Shown: positions 12,026 to 23,479 of the stretch, one piece after another
Numbering within the stretch: position 1 is the stretch's first letter
How the letters are laid out: the number at the start of each line of letters is the position of its first letter
Assembly (NCBI GenBank): GCA_021521415.1
Contig: JAIQDT010005447.1
Location: 62,001-126,000 of the forward strand
Length of the DNA: 64,000 nucleotides
DNA from: Bidens hawaiensis
Lineage: Eukaryota; Streptophyta; Magnoliopsida; Asterales; Asteraceae
Reading direction: 5' to 3'
The notes under the pieces: model-generated
Database searches by the model: none
Seen by the model: only the letters and a program-made list of their open reading frames with translations
Told to the model about the DNA's origin: nothing
Position numbers and translations under genes: made by a program

Positions 12026-14099
12026 TGTCACACCCCAACCTATGGCGGAAATGCTGGGGCGCGAACTGATTGTCACAGCTCTCAAGGTACTATAATGCAA
12101 TATTTAAATGACAATATCTATTAATTTTATTCAATTTTCAAATAAATTAAATACAAAATACAACTCATTAAACAAACAATAAACACAAATTTAATTCTTG
12201 ATTTTATGTTTTCTAACATAATTCTTCACTAAATCTTCACAAAGTCTTGAAACTAATTCAAGCGATAACCTGCATATGCGTATAAAATAGAATTTTGCTC
12301 ACAACACGTGTTGAGTGAGCTACACACCAGTTTAGTTGTACATATAGTATATATAATAAAATACGTAGCTGCAACAAGTCATATGAGAAAAACAAATTAA
12401 CCAAATGAGCAAGTATAACTGAGATGTCGAGAAGCACAAAGGCTAACGACTGGCATATGATCATACTAGACAGAGATTATATTGGACCTCTCCGAATGCG
12501 GAAGCATACAAAGCAAATAAGCACATAAACAAGTAAGGTATAAGTTGTTAACACATAAGACAAAGTTGTAGTTTTTGAGTATTAGTATATATAAGAAATA
12601 TAATTTACGCATTTGTCCCAAAACGTGGAAAAGAAGTAAAATGGGGGAATGTGGTACTCACCTCGATGGACGAACAAGAGTGAATAGATAACAATAAGAA
12701 CGACAAAAGCGGATCACATGTGTTGGCGATAAGCCCTAATAAGGAAAATAAAATGTGGATACGCTAAGTTAATGAACTAGATTGATAAGAAAGCTCGGTA
12801 TTTATTATTATTATTAAGTCATATTTTATTCTTCTTACTCATAATTAATATAATATTTTATTTTATATAAAGAACTTGTATGTAAAATTATTAGTTTATT
12901 AATCCGTTTAAAAAATATTATATGAACAATTACATTTTTAAAAACTATAAGTTTGTTAAAGTATATAAATATATTTATAAAGTTTACTCGTGGTATATAT
13001 ATATATGTATACATATTTATATATAATCATAAATATTAGTTTGCGTGATATTATATATATACGTATATGTTTGCATACACGGACGAAAGATGAGAAAAAC
13101 ACAAGTTCAATAATCGGGTTTAACAAAAATATATTTTAATTACTGATTTATTATTTTAATTACTCATTAAACTAGCTTAAAAATAATTAATTTCTAAAAA
13201 CAACCAAAAACGGGGTGGCAGGGCCTCGAACCCGCGACCTGCCTCTCCGCAACCTTAACACCAACCAACTGAGCTACACTGGTAATTGATTAAAGCCTTC
13301 AGACAATAAATTATAAAGAGATGGGGCTGCAGATCATACTAATACAAACCCTAACAACAACAATCAATCAAACCGATTGATCTTGTTGAAATCATTGATG
13401 GGGCTTTTGCTCCTGACTAAAAAAACGATCACAATACAATACAATACATAATTACCTCAATTAACGAGCTGTGATGGGTTGATTATGAACACATGAGCCG
13501 GCTGTGCATGATGAAGAATGGACAGGAAAACGGCAATAAGAATTTAATTAACTAGGAGGCTATAGTCGGCTAGGGTTTAGTGATTATGCTTACGAGTTTA
13601 ATTGGGTTTATATAACCATTTATACGTATAGCGATCTAGGTTAAGTGTCGGCCAAGGTAATAAGAGTTGCAGATTCGTTTTGATTCATATAACGCAATTG
13701 AGATGTCGGTTAGGCCGCAAATGGTAAGATTAACAAAACCTATGATTTGCTTTCCAAGTTAATGACGAGAATTACGGCTCAAGACTCTAAACAGGTTTAC
13801 GGGTTTCGAATACGGGTCGGGTCTTTGGGTTTGGGTTAGGAGGTAATGGATTATAGTATATTAATACACTGTATTTGCATCTTAGTCCCCCCGAGATCTA
13901 GTATGGATACATAATGAGATAAAACCTAGTTTAGGGTTAAATATGTATTTGGTGGAAAGTTATTTTATATAAACAATATCATTAAAATAATAATAATATC
14001 TCGATAAACGCGACATTTTCTAGATAAAATTTTTCTGACATAGAAACGGGTCGGGTTATGATTAAAGAATATAAATTTTAGGAATTCCGAGTTGTTACA
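12026..14099 (-). repeat. Left LTR (3' LTR) of the gag-only gypsy element
   Basis: Plus-strand ends are TGTCACACCCC and GTTGTTACA. It aligns along its length with 16834-18900; one visible difference is about a dozen bases present here (around 12311-12325) and missing from the right copy. It contains a tRNA-like piece at 13212-13280 and long AT-rich tracts. Confidence 0.9.
13212..13280 (-). other. tRNA-like sequence within LTR (left copy)
   Basis: Minus strand: TAGCTCAGTTGG matches the pol III A box, and 40-odd bases on GGTTCGAGGCC is a perfect B box. The D-arm and T-arm look tRNA-like, but the acceptor stem does not pair convincingly, so it is unlikely to be a working tRNA. Confidence 0.45.
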
Positions 14100-14113
14100 G
14101 TCTCCCCTACTTT
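14100..14113 (-). promoter_or_regulatory. Polypurine tract of the gag-only element
   Basis: Minus strand reads AGTAGGGGAGAC immediately before the LTR start TGTAACAAC, preceded by TTTCGGGACGAAATTCCC, a sequence typical of gypsy elements just before their 3' LTR. Confidence 0.7.
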
Positions 14114-14835
14114 AGGGAATTTCGTCCCGAAATTAAAGGAGATTATAACAAAACCAATAAAGTTTGAGGAAAAGAAAATTTTAAAATAAAATTTAAAAAT
14201 TTATCATAACACCGAACTTTGAATAGTTAAAATAATGCTCCAAATACAAATCCGATAAGGGCACTTATATATAGGATGTACCAGCGGCGTATCCACCATG
14301 TCCTTATCATCTCTACATTTGTACCATTATCCCTACTACTTTTGATTCTATATTATGACACACAATCTTACGTGTCATGATTTCGATGCGAGGACTTCGA
14401 TAATTATGTTCCGGACCATAATTATTTTCATCGTCGGAAGGTCCACATGATTCATCCAATCGTGTGGATTTACAAAACGTTTGATTAAAACATAACTTTG
14501 AAGAAACAAAAGTTTTAAGGAGTTTTAATTTAGAACACTAGAAAGTCACCAGTGTATAATTTCAAAAGTTATAGTGAATTTTAATAAAGCCATAAATTTT
14601 CCAAATCATCGCAAAAATATAAGTATTTAAAGTTGAAGAAAAGATAACTTATTACTCTTTAATAAACACTCTATTAAACAAAAGGGACTTTATTCAAAAG
14701 AGAAAAGGTAAATAATTCAAATACGGGAATAATTCAAGGTCATAAAGAGGCGTTACAAAACGTGATTAAGAAAAAGACAAAATAAGGTAAGATAGATAAA
14801 GGGAATGGCAAAGATCTTCATGACCGTTGGGTAGC
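14114..14835 (-). other. Non-coding 3' internal part of the gag-only element
   Basis: AT-rich, with no recognisable pol remnant. It occupies the place where several kilobases of pol would lie in an autonomous relative. Confidence 0.55.
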
Positions 14836-15647
14836 TTAATTGGCGTGACTTGAGGCACCATGAGTAGTTACAGGAGTAGGAGCAGTTGAGGTAGATTGAT
14901 TTGGCATTGCTTGGAAAACTGGAGCTTGAACGTTTTGCAAGAGGGTTGTTTGGTGGAAATATGTCTGATAAACTTGAGCGTGTGGTTGCGGGATTTGATA
15001 GTGTTTGGTTAAATAAGGTTGACCTTAACTGATGGGAGGAGCTTGAGGGACATGAGGTTGATGGGTTTGAACTTGGTAAGCATGCTTCAAGTGGTTGGGT
15101 GTATTCATAGTTTGGGCTTGATGGGCATGGGTAAGTTGAGGGCACGCATTACGAAGGTGATATGGGTTTCCATAATGGTAGCAAGCACGGGTACTAGGAA
15201 CACCAGGTTGAGCATGAGGGGTAGCTTGTTCAGAACAGCTTGTGCAGTAGGCGGGACACAACAGGTGTTAGCAAGATGACCACAACGGTTACATTGGATG
15301 CAGTGACGGCACATGGATTTAACCGAGTGATGATGGTTAAAAATGGAGCATAACGGGTAAGGACCGATGTAAGGTTTCTTGTTTGAGGAGACTTGCGGGT
15401 GGGTAGGATTTGTTGTAGCAAGGTTATTACGTTTCTCATTGTGAGGATGAGTGGAGGTAAATGGTTTGTAGTCACTAGCAGAGGAATTAGTGGGAAAAGT
15501 TGAATTAGTTGCATTGATGTTTTGAATTTGCGTCGCTATCCTAGGGATCGCAGCAACTATCTCTTTGGCAATACAGGCGGCCATACGGTCGCCACGAGAA
15601 CTAGACGGTTGATGTTGAGGGCAATGGTGGTTTCTTGAATGAGACAT
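14836..15647 (-). pseudogene. Gag remnant with two zinc knuckles
   Basis: From a methionine at 15647 the frame gives a Ser/Asn/Thr-rich stretch and then CIQCNRCGHLANTC, a CX2CX4HX4C knuckle (about 15270-15312). A second knuckle, in another frame, reads CYHYGNPYHLRNAC, with the second cysteine replaced by tyrosine. A Gln/Pro/His-rich tail continues with one stop to a TAA at 14836. The retrotransposon gag capsid domain expected before the knuckles is missing. Family: plant gypsy gag nucleocapsid part; exact lineage not assigned. Confidence 0.6.
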
Positions 15648-16817
15648 TCTATAGGGACCAAAAATGAGGATTTATAAGATGAAGGGTAAGTTGAGGAAAA
15701 GACATTAGGATAATAAAATGTTTGAATATGTAGATAACTTATAATAACATTGCCTTGAGAAGTAAAGGGAATTGCGTCATTATGATCAAAAGTAAAAGTT
15801 TATGAGATAGGGGGTGTACATTGCGTAAATAGTTGTTAAATGATGTAGTCAATAAAATTAACGTGTGATGACTACACGAGGAGTTAAGTTAGTTTAAAAT
15901 TTAGATTATTAAGTTAACAATAAACTAATTAAATATAAATTGTGGGTGTTGGCCTCCCATGAGTTTTCCATGGCAATTTGAATGGCCCAACGAACTAACG
16001 AAAACAACTGAGTTGGACAGCCCATGAGCATTACATGGCAATTTGATTGTCCCAACTAATTAACGAATTAATAATGCAATGAAGTTTGTCGGCCCAATCA
16101 GCGTTGGACGGCGTTTTAACCGACCAAACTAAATAACGAACTATCGAAATAAATATGGGTAGTCGGAGTATCTTGTGAACCATCACGTTTGATTACTCAA
16201 ACAAAAATGCGAAAACAAGTTAAGGAATGGATAGTAGGAGTGCCCATGGGTTCCATGCATTTTTCACCCAATTAACCATTTAAATAACGGAACACAATAA
16301 TCGGGAAAACTGAGTTTAGCCACGAACCACCGTGAATTCGGTTAAAATCAACCTAAGGTGTCGGTCATATGACATTTATAGGTCTCGCTCGGGTCAATAG
16401 GGTTGAGTACTGTGGTCAGGTTATCACCCAGGTAAGGAATGGCGTCTTACCTTTGGTTCTTGGAACCGTTTTGCCAGTGCCCAACTCACAGTTTCTCTTC
16501 CCTTTTCATTTATCGTTGGGACATGCCACATAACCTAGCCTTAAAATTTACGAGTGAAAACAACAGGTGGGAATTCTTAAGGAATTTCCCGAAAATAAAA
16601 GCAATCTACTTTTCAAAAAGTTTTCTTTGAATGTTGAGGCATAGCCTTGGAGTTTGTGTGTGTGTGTGCATAACAACACAACATATAATAAACAAATAAT
16701 TATCTAAGAAAGCAGTAAACAATTTAATTCGAACACATAAAGGTAAACAGATAGGCACGTATAGGGATCCTAAACATGTGTCTAAGGTAAATTTCTAACG
16801 ACCTATCTTAAACCTTC
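15648..16817 (-). other. Leader of the gag-only element, no gene
   Basis: About 1.17 kb between primer site and gag remnant. It has short semi-repeated phrases around 15950-16260 (CCCATGAG or CCCATGGG, GGCAATTTGAATGG, and variants of AACTAACGAA). No reading frame supported. Confidence 0.5.
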
Positions 16818-16830
16818 GGCTCTGATACCA
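16818..16830 (-). promoter_or_regulatory. Primer binding site of the gag-only element
   Basis: Minus strand TGGTATCAGAGCC, a perfect initiator-methionine tRNA primer site, three bases inside the right LTR. Confidence 0.85.
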
Positions 16831-16833
16831 ATC

Positions 16834-18900
16834 TGTCACACCCCAGCCTACGGCGGAAATGCTGGGGCGCGAACTAATTGTCACAGCTCTCAAAGTACTA
16901 TCATGCAATATTTAAATGACAATATCTATTAATTTTATTCAATTATCAAATCAATAAAATACAAAATACAACTCATTAAACAAACAATAAACACAAATTT
17001 AATTCTTGATTTTATGTTTTCTAACATAATTCTTCACTAAATCTTCACAAAGTCTTGCAACTATTTCAAGCGATAACCTGCATATGCGTATAAAATAGAA
17101 GTTTGCTCACAACACGTGTCACACCAGTTTAGTTGTACATATAGTATATATAATAAAATACGTAGCTGCAACAAGTCATATGAGAAATACAAATTAACCA
17201 AATGAGCAAGTATAACTGAGATGCCGAGAAGCACAAAGGCTAACGACTGGCGTATGATCATACAAGACTGAGATTATGTTGGACCTCTCCGAATACGGAA
17301 GCACACAAAGCAAATAAGCACATAAACAAGTAAGGTATAAGTTGTTAACACATAAAACAAAGTTGCAGTTTTTGAGTATAAGTATATATAAGAAATATAA
17401 TTTACGCATATGTCCCCAAAACGTGTAAAAGAAGTAAAATGGGGGAATGTGGTACTAACCTCGATGGACGAACAAGAGTGAATAGATAACAATAAGAACA
17501 ACGAAAGCGGATCACACTTGTTGGCGATAAGGCCTAATAAGGAAAATAAAATGGGGATACGCTAAGTTAATGAACTAGATTGATAAGAAAGCTCGGTATT
17601 TATTATTATTATTAAGTCATATTTTATTCTTTTTACTCATAATTAATATAATATTTTATTTTATATAAAGAACTTATATGTAAAATTATTAGTTTATTAA
17701 TCCGTTTAAAAAATATTATATGAACAATTACATTTTTAAAAACTATAAGTTTGTTAAAGTATATAAATATATTTATAAAGTTTACTCATGGTATATATAT
17801 ATATATATATGTATACATATTTATATATAATCATAAATATTAGTGTGCATGATATTATATATATACGTATATGTTTGCATACACGGGCGAAAGATGAGAA
17901 AAACACAAGTTCAATAATCGGGTTTAACAAAAATATTTTTTAATTACTGATTTATTATTTTAATTACTCATTAAACTAGCTTAAAAATAATTAATTTCTA
18001 AAAACAACCAAAAACGGGGTGGGGTGGCAGGGCCTCGAACCCCGCGACCTGCCTCTCCGCAACCTTAACACCAACCAACTAAGCTACACTGGTAATTGAT
18101 TAAAGCCTTCAGACAATAAATTATAAAGAGATGGGGCTGCAGATCATACTAATACAAACCCTAACAACAACAATCGATCAAACCGATTGAAGTTGTTGAA
18201 ATCATTGATGGGGCTTTTGCTCCTGACTAAAAAACGATCACAATAAAATACATAATTACCTCAATTAACGAGCTGTGATGGGTTGATTATGAACACATGA
18301 GCCGGCTGTACATGATGAAGAATGGACAGGCAAATGGCAATAAGAATTTAATTAACTAGGGGGCTATAGTCGGCTAGGGTTTATTGATTGTGCTTACGAG
18401 TTTAATTGGGTTTATATAACCATTTATACGTATAGCGATCTAGGTTAAGTGTCGGCCAAGGTAATAAGAGCTGCAGATTCGCTTTGATTCATATAACACA
18501 ATTGAGATGTCGGTTAGGCCGCAAATGGTAAGATTAACAAAACCTATGATTTGCTTTCCAAGTTAATGACGAGAATTACGGCTCAAGACTCTAAACGGGT
18601 TTACGGGTTTCGAATACGGGTCGGGTCTTTGGGTTTGGGTTAGGAGGTAATGAATTATAATATATTAATACACAGTATTTGCATCTTAGTCCCCCCGAGA
18701 TCTAGTATGGATACATAATGAGATAAAACCTAGTTTATGGTTAAATATGTATTTGGTGGAAATTTATTTTATATAAACAATATCATTAAAATAATAATAT
18801 CTCGATAAATGCGACATTTTCTATATAAAATTTTTCCGACATAGAAACGGGTCGGGTTATGATTAAAGAATATAAATTTTAGGAAATCCGAGTTGTTACA
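16834..18900 (-). repeat. Right LTR (5' LTR) of the gag-only gypsy element
   Basis: Same ends as the left LTR. Differences by eye are scattered single bases and small indels, including a longer TA run near 17800 and an added GGGGT unit at about 18016-18024. Confidence 0.9.
18014..18090 (-). other. tRNA-like sequence within LTR (right copy)
   Basis: Minus strand TAGCTTAGTTGG and GGTTCGAGGCC: the A box has one change against the left LTR, the B box is unchanged. Confidence 0.45.
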
Positions 18901-20820
18901 ATGTCATGGAATAAGGATGGAACTTACTCCTCCCTATACACCTGAGCATAATGGTTTGGTGGAAAGGAAAAATCAGACTGTCATGGGACTCTCTAGAAGT
19001 ATGCTAAAGTATAAAGGGTTACCAAACTACTTTTGGGTAGAAGGAGTGGTAAATGCTGTCCACTTAATCAAATAGCTCCCACTAAAGCAGTCCAAGATCA
19101 AACTCCAAGTCATTCATGGTTCAATGTCAAGCCATCTGTTATATACTTAAGGGTGTTTGGATGTTGTGCGTACATACTTATCCCAACTCAAAACAGAAGA
19201 AAGCTGGATAGATAAAGTGAAAAGTGTAGATTAACTGGTTATTCATCTCAAACCAATGGATATAGGCTCTACAACCCAGACACACAGAATTTTTTAATTA
19301 GAAGGGATGTTTTTTTATGAAGATACCAAGTGGAAATGGAGTTTCAGTCAAACATCAAACAAACAAGCTTTTGACATCAATTATATTAACCCATTTCCTT
19401 GTGATGTCACACCATCAGATACCAATCCTCACTCACCAACTCAAAACCAATAATACTTTCAACTCACCCTTACCTTCGACACAATCATCTGTTGCCTCGA
19501 AAGACTCCTCAAACACCCTCCATACATACACCTGCAACCTTAACCACTCCTCAAGCTCCACTAAACACAAACAAAACTATTTCACATGAGCCTTGAACTT
19601 CCAGCTCCTATACATCCCCAACTCCGAAAGAGAAAGACTTAGCAGAAGTATATCTTCATGCAAAGAAAACAGATGATCATGTTTATGATGACATCTCCAG
19701 TTGTTAGTTTGTTCTCAATGTATTGGACCCGTCCAACTACAAAGAGGCTACAGCTAAGAAAGAATGGCAAGAAGCAATGATTGAAAAACCACTATGACTC
19801 TTTCATGCATAGAAGTTGAGTACATTTCAGCTACTTCATCAACTTGTCAAGCCATTTGGCTAAGAAGAATCCTAGAAAATCTTAAGTTGCGGCAACCAAG
19901 AGCTACAACCATATATTGTGATAACAAGTCAGCCATAAACCTAGGGCTTGCATATCGTGTTTATCTGGACACGATAAGACACAAATACGAAACATGTATA
20001 CATGTACACTGCATGTTAACTTAGCGTGTACATGTATCCCAAACCCTAACACGAACCTGTTAATACTAGGTATACACGATAATACATAAACCTGTATTTA
20101 ATACATATGGCACCGCTGCAACTACGAGGAGGCCAAACTGCCGGAGAATCAGAGATATGGATAGGTAGATCAGAGAATCTTATGGCTGAGACTACCGGAG
20201 ATGTGGAGAGGTAGACCGGAGAATCTAATGGCCGATACTACCGGAGATGTGGAGGGAAACCACCGGACTACCGGAGACGGAGAATCAAAGAAGTGTCTGT
20301 GTGTCGTTTGCTTAATGCTGGATTGGAATGATGTGTGTCGTGTCTAATTGTTTGGTATAACAATTTAGGGTTAACTATTTGAGGTATATAACATATTATA
20401 TTATTATATATTTTTATTTATAAATAAATCACATAAGGTATTAACGGGTACTTAATAGGTAAACGAGTATTTTAACTGTTAAGACACGAAAACTAACAGG
20501 TCGATTCGTGTCTACATGTTTAGTACACGAAATTAGTTAAGGCCAAACCCGATACCTGTTAAATTCGTGTAGATTCGTATCTTGTATTCATGTATCGTTT
20601 CTAAATTATAATCCGTACATAAACTTTAGCAAAAATCCAATGCATGATCGATCTAAACACATATAACTAAAGCATCATTTCATCATAGAATGGTGACACA
20701 AGAGATAGTGACACTTGATTACTGCAATAATCACGAGCAGCTGGCAGGCATCCTGGCTAAAGCACTGAGTAGAGAAAAAATTTTGTATTTTCGACATCTC
20801 CTTGGTGTGTTATGGAGTTT
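18901..20820 (+). pseudogene. Copia-2 pol, second part: integrase end, deleted RT, split RNase H
   Basis: Resumes with HGIRMELTPPYTPEHNGL and ERKNQTV (the third catalytic Glu), then LRVFGCCAYILIP and a Ser/Thr-rich linker. At about 19745-19790 the start of the RVT_2 domain (KEWQEAMIEK) is joined directly to RNase H (CIEVEYISATSSTCQAIWL, then CDNKSAINLG), so essentially the whole reverse transcriptase, including its YxDD site, is deleted. RNase H is then split by a small insertion and ends with NPMHDRSKHI, YCNNHEQLAGILAKAL and LLGV. Stops and shifts throughout. Confidence 0.8.
19946..20632. mobile_element. Small TIR-like element inserted in the copia-2 RNase H
   Basis: The RNase H reading ...SAINLG breaks off at about 19945 and resumes at NPMHDRSKHI near 20635. 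Flanks ataaacctag and ataaactttag form an approximate 10-bp duplication. The arms are full of ACACGAA/TTCGTGT and TACATGT words in both orientations, typical of small subterminal-repeat elements. The centre (20120-20290) is GC-richer and holds two tandem copies of an about 46-bp unit with ACCGGAGATGTGGAG (about 20164-20255). No transposase. Confidence 0.5.
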
Positions 20821-20833
20821 TAATCAAGATGGG

Positions 20834-21130
20834 TGATAAAAAATGATCTGACCTTTTTGGTGCAGTCCATGATCTACGAATAATCTGCATGATTCATGAA
20901 CGTGTTCTTTCCCAGTTTATCTTTCTAGTTTGTTATGTATTTGAATAAGAGCCATTCGTAGCCAAGTCTTTAAGGCTTACCTATTATTATGAGTATTAAC
21001 GTTGCTTTGTTATCTGTTTACTTATTTAAAGGCCTTAGAGTTCTCAAGTGGTGTTCACTTTACTTTAATCAATCGTGCATCTTGTTTACTGCCTTTATCT
21101 CTTTACTATATCTTGTTATCTAAACCAATA
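20834..21130 (+). repeat. 3' LTR of copia-2 (297 bp)
   Basis: Begins TGATAAAAAATG after the weak polypurine stretch aagatggg and ends ATCTAAACCAATA, followed by GGAGA. Aligns with the interrupted 5' LTR. Confidence 0.8.
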
Positions 21131-21139
21131 GGAGATTGG

Positions 21140-22140
21140 ACTATTGGAGAGAAATTTCTTACACGAGACAACCGAAGAAATATGACAAGGAAACAGTTAC
21201 AAACATCTTCTTAGGGAACCTTCCAGATGATATCTACTAGAAAGAGCTAAGAGATGAAAGTTGGAGGCTAGGACATGCCATAGATGTTTTTGTTCAACAC
21301 AAAAGAGATAAGAGTCAAGGATTGTGAAAATCTGCTGAAAGATTTAAATAATTTAAGATTCAGAGGTCTCAAGGTCCAAGCAAACCTTGCTTTACTTGAT
21401 AAGGATGAAAACTGTTCAACCACCCGTGTCGGAGAAACTGGATGGTGATGAGAAGAATCGGGTTCATCAGTTCATGTAGTCGGGAAAAAAGTGGTAAGGA
21501 CAGGGGATATATGTTCTAGAACCTACATGGACGCTATGTATGGCTAACAAACTAGTGATAACAAAGCCAGACGATGACAACAGGTCATGTTGAAGAATGA
21601 TCCTTTGGATTTTTCTAGGTGTTTCTAGATAAAGGTGTCGTTGGTAGGGGAGTCCAAAAGTATGGAATTTATGTGTAATATGAAAGAAGATTAAAGCTCT
21701 CGGGGTTCTGGGTACTTTGGAGATACATTATCTGTGGGGATTGAAAGTGTTGATGTCTTTTTGTCAGAATACTTTGCTTTAAACTAACAAGAAATTCATA
21801 CAAATTATAAGATAAAGAAGACAAATGGGATGAAAACCTAAGAACAATATTATAAGACTACATTGTTGATTGTTGTATCTTCCTTCAAAAAAGAAGGCTC
21901 CTTTTATAACCAAAATCAATCATTAATTGATGAGGAGAAGGAAAGACGACTAGAAACGATCGAGTCACCATTGGGAACACTAGATGTGCCAAAAGGGGAT
22001 GGAGCTTCTAAAGATAAAACACGAAGTGTCATAGCGTAGATGTATATGAGATGGACCGTGAGATAAGAGAACTCAAGACAAGACAAGATAAATCCAAGAG
22101 GCTTGATCATCGATAAGCCCAAAGCTAGTGAAGCCCAACA
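21140..22140 (+). pseudogene. Decayed RRM-type LINE ORF1 remnant
   Basis: One frame reads TNIFLGNLPDD then KELRDESWRLGHAIDVFV (about 21190-21310), an RRM beta1 with an RNP2-like FLGNLP. Another frame continues with VKDCENLLKDLNNLRFRGLK (about 21320-21375), the end of an RRM. The segment between, where RNP1 should be, is missing. Downstream pieces (TYMDAM at about 21525, LVGESKSMEFMCNMKE at about 21625) resemble the region after the RRM in plant LINE ORF1-like proteins. Many stops. ORF2 is absent. Confidence 0.5.
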
Positions 22141-22497
22141 TGTGAAGATAAAACAACTTGTTTAAAAATGTTAAACAAACTGTATATTGAAAAATTCAAT
22201 CTTGTTTAAAAATGTTAAAAACTTGGTGCATTGTTGATTAGACATACTACGTAAATACTATCAAGTAAGAAAAGACGAAGAAATGCCATGAGAAGATATT
22301 TTCAATCATCTATCAAATCTCGAGGACGAGATTTATATAAAGATAGAGAGGATGTAACACCCGCCAACATTTCATTTCCAACTGAAATCTTTTAAAAGTT
22401 AAAGCGGCGAAAGTGTAAATACCCAACAAAGGAAGTTAGTTTAAATACAAGAAATGGTCAAAAAATATTTTGGTTTATATTAAACGATCATTTAGCA
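22141..22497. other. Spacer before the CACTA end
   Basis: No gene. The 18-base phrase cttgtttaaaaatgttaa occurs twice (about 22159 and 22202), a small tandem-like duplication. Confidence 0.4.
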
Positions 22498-23470
22498 CTA
22501 CGTGAATATCGACTTTTAGCCACACATGTGGTCTGGGCGATTTGCCACACTTCGGCTTAAATGTATGGCTAAAAGGTCTTTGACCATGTTTGAAAACCTT
22601 CCAGAATGTTTTGGCCACACATATTATTCTTCATGTGATCATTCTATACCTACTCAGGTACTTTTCGCCACACATTGAAAAAAACTGTGACAAAAACTAA
22701 CCACATTATGAAAACGTGTGGCGAAATGTGACCTACAGTGATAGTTTGTTCGATCTTTGATACATGTGACCAAATACACATGGATTAGCCACAAAACTGT
22801 GACATTTAAATAGCCACATGTTTTAATAGTGTGGCCAAATGTGACGAACGACTACTTTATTGATAAGATATGTGTCTAAAAGGTAAAATATATAGCCACT
22901 TATATTACGTTGTGTGACCTAATGTCACATTTGTTAGCCACATTTTTAATAATGTGGCGAAATATGACGAACAACCATTGTATTTATTAGTAATGTGGCT
23001 AAAACTCTTAAAATATATGGCCACTTATACGAGGTTGTGTGACCAAAGAGTAGTTAACTTTTATTTTTCATAAGTTTTTTATTGTCACGGATACACTTAT
23101 TATGTGTGGCTATAAGTGATAAATGGTCACACTTAAATATTTTTAAGTGTATCCAAATGTAATTAATGGCCACTTATACGAGGTTGTGTCACCAAAGAGT
23201 ATCTTAGTTTTATTTTTTCTAAGTTTTTTATTGTCACGGATACACTTATTATGTGTGGCTATAAGTGATAAATGGTCACCCTTAAATATTTTTAAGCGTG
23301 TCCAAATGTAATTAATGGCCACTTATACGAGGTTGTGTCACCAAAGAGTATCTTAGTTTTATTTTTTCTAAGGTTTTTATTGTCACAGATACACTTATTA
23401 TGTGTGGCTATAAGTGATAAATAATCACACTAAAATGTTTTTAAGTGTGTCCAAACGTAATTAATGGCCA
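22498..23470. repeat. CACTA left subterminal repeat region
   Basis: Contains many short GCCACA and TGTGGC words in both orientations, among them GCCACACATGTGG near the tip, which can pair with each other. In known CACTA elements such arrays bind the element-encoded accessory protein; that role here is by analogy. Confidence 0.6.
23019..23465. repeat. Three tandem 149-bp repeats
   Basis: Units start at 23019, 23168 and 23317, each with GGCCACTTATACGAGG, and the start of a fourth (GGCCAC) is at 23466, so the period is 149 bp each time. Units two and three are more alike than either is to the first. Confidence 0.85.
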
Positions 23471-23479
23471 CACGTTGAT

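Larger units (their letters stand above)
12026..18900 (-). mobile_element. Gag-only Ty3/gypsy-type element with 2.07-kb LTRs inserted in copia-2 integrase
   Basis: Two near-identical LTRs (12026-14099 and 16834-18900) enclose only 2.7 kb. Orientation is minus: the primer site (16818-16830) abuts the right LTR and the polypurine tract (14100-14113) abuts the left. The interior has the zinc-knuckle part of a gag and no protease, RT, RNase H or integrase, so it must depend on an autonomous relative. The host copia reading joins across it, from ...FCDD on the left to HGIRMELTPPYTPEHNG on the right. Flanks are atgat and atgtc, only a partial target duplication. Size and structure fit a LARD-like element. 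Confidence 0.85.
9229..21130 (+). mobile_element. Copia-2: Ty1/copia retrotransposon carrying three nested insertions
   Basis: Both LTRs begin TGAT(T)AAAAATG and the whole is bracketed by a perfect 5-bp duplication GGAGA (9224-9228 and 21131-21135). With the insertions removed (9416-10038, 12026-18900, about 19946-20632) what remains is LTR, primer site, gag, protease, integrase, a deleted reverse transcriptase, RNase H and LTR. The LTRs differ at many sites, gag and pol are full of stops, and most of the RT is deleted, so this is an old copy older than its inserts. Confidence 0.85.

Noticed and set aside
13212..13280. Functional tRNA gene
   Set aside because: Boxes A and B are good, but the acceptor stem does not pair and the sequence is carried as part of an LTR.
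12021..18905. A clean 5-bp target duplication for the gag-only element
   Set aside because: The flanks atgat and atgtc match in only three of five bases, so I use the restored copia reading as the main evidence for insertion.
22498..23470. A protein-coding gene in the subterminal region
   Set aside because: All frames are short and the sequence is made of GCCACA/TGTGGC words and tandem repeats.
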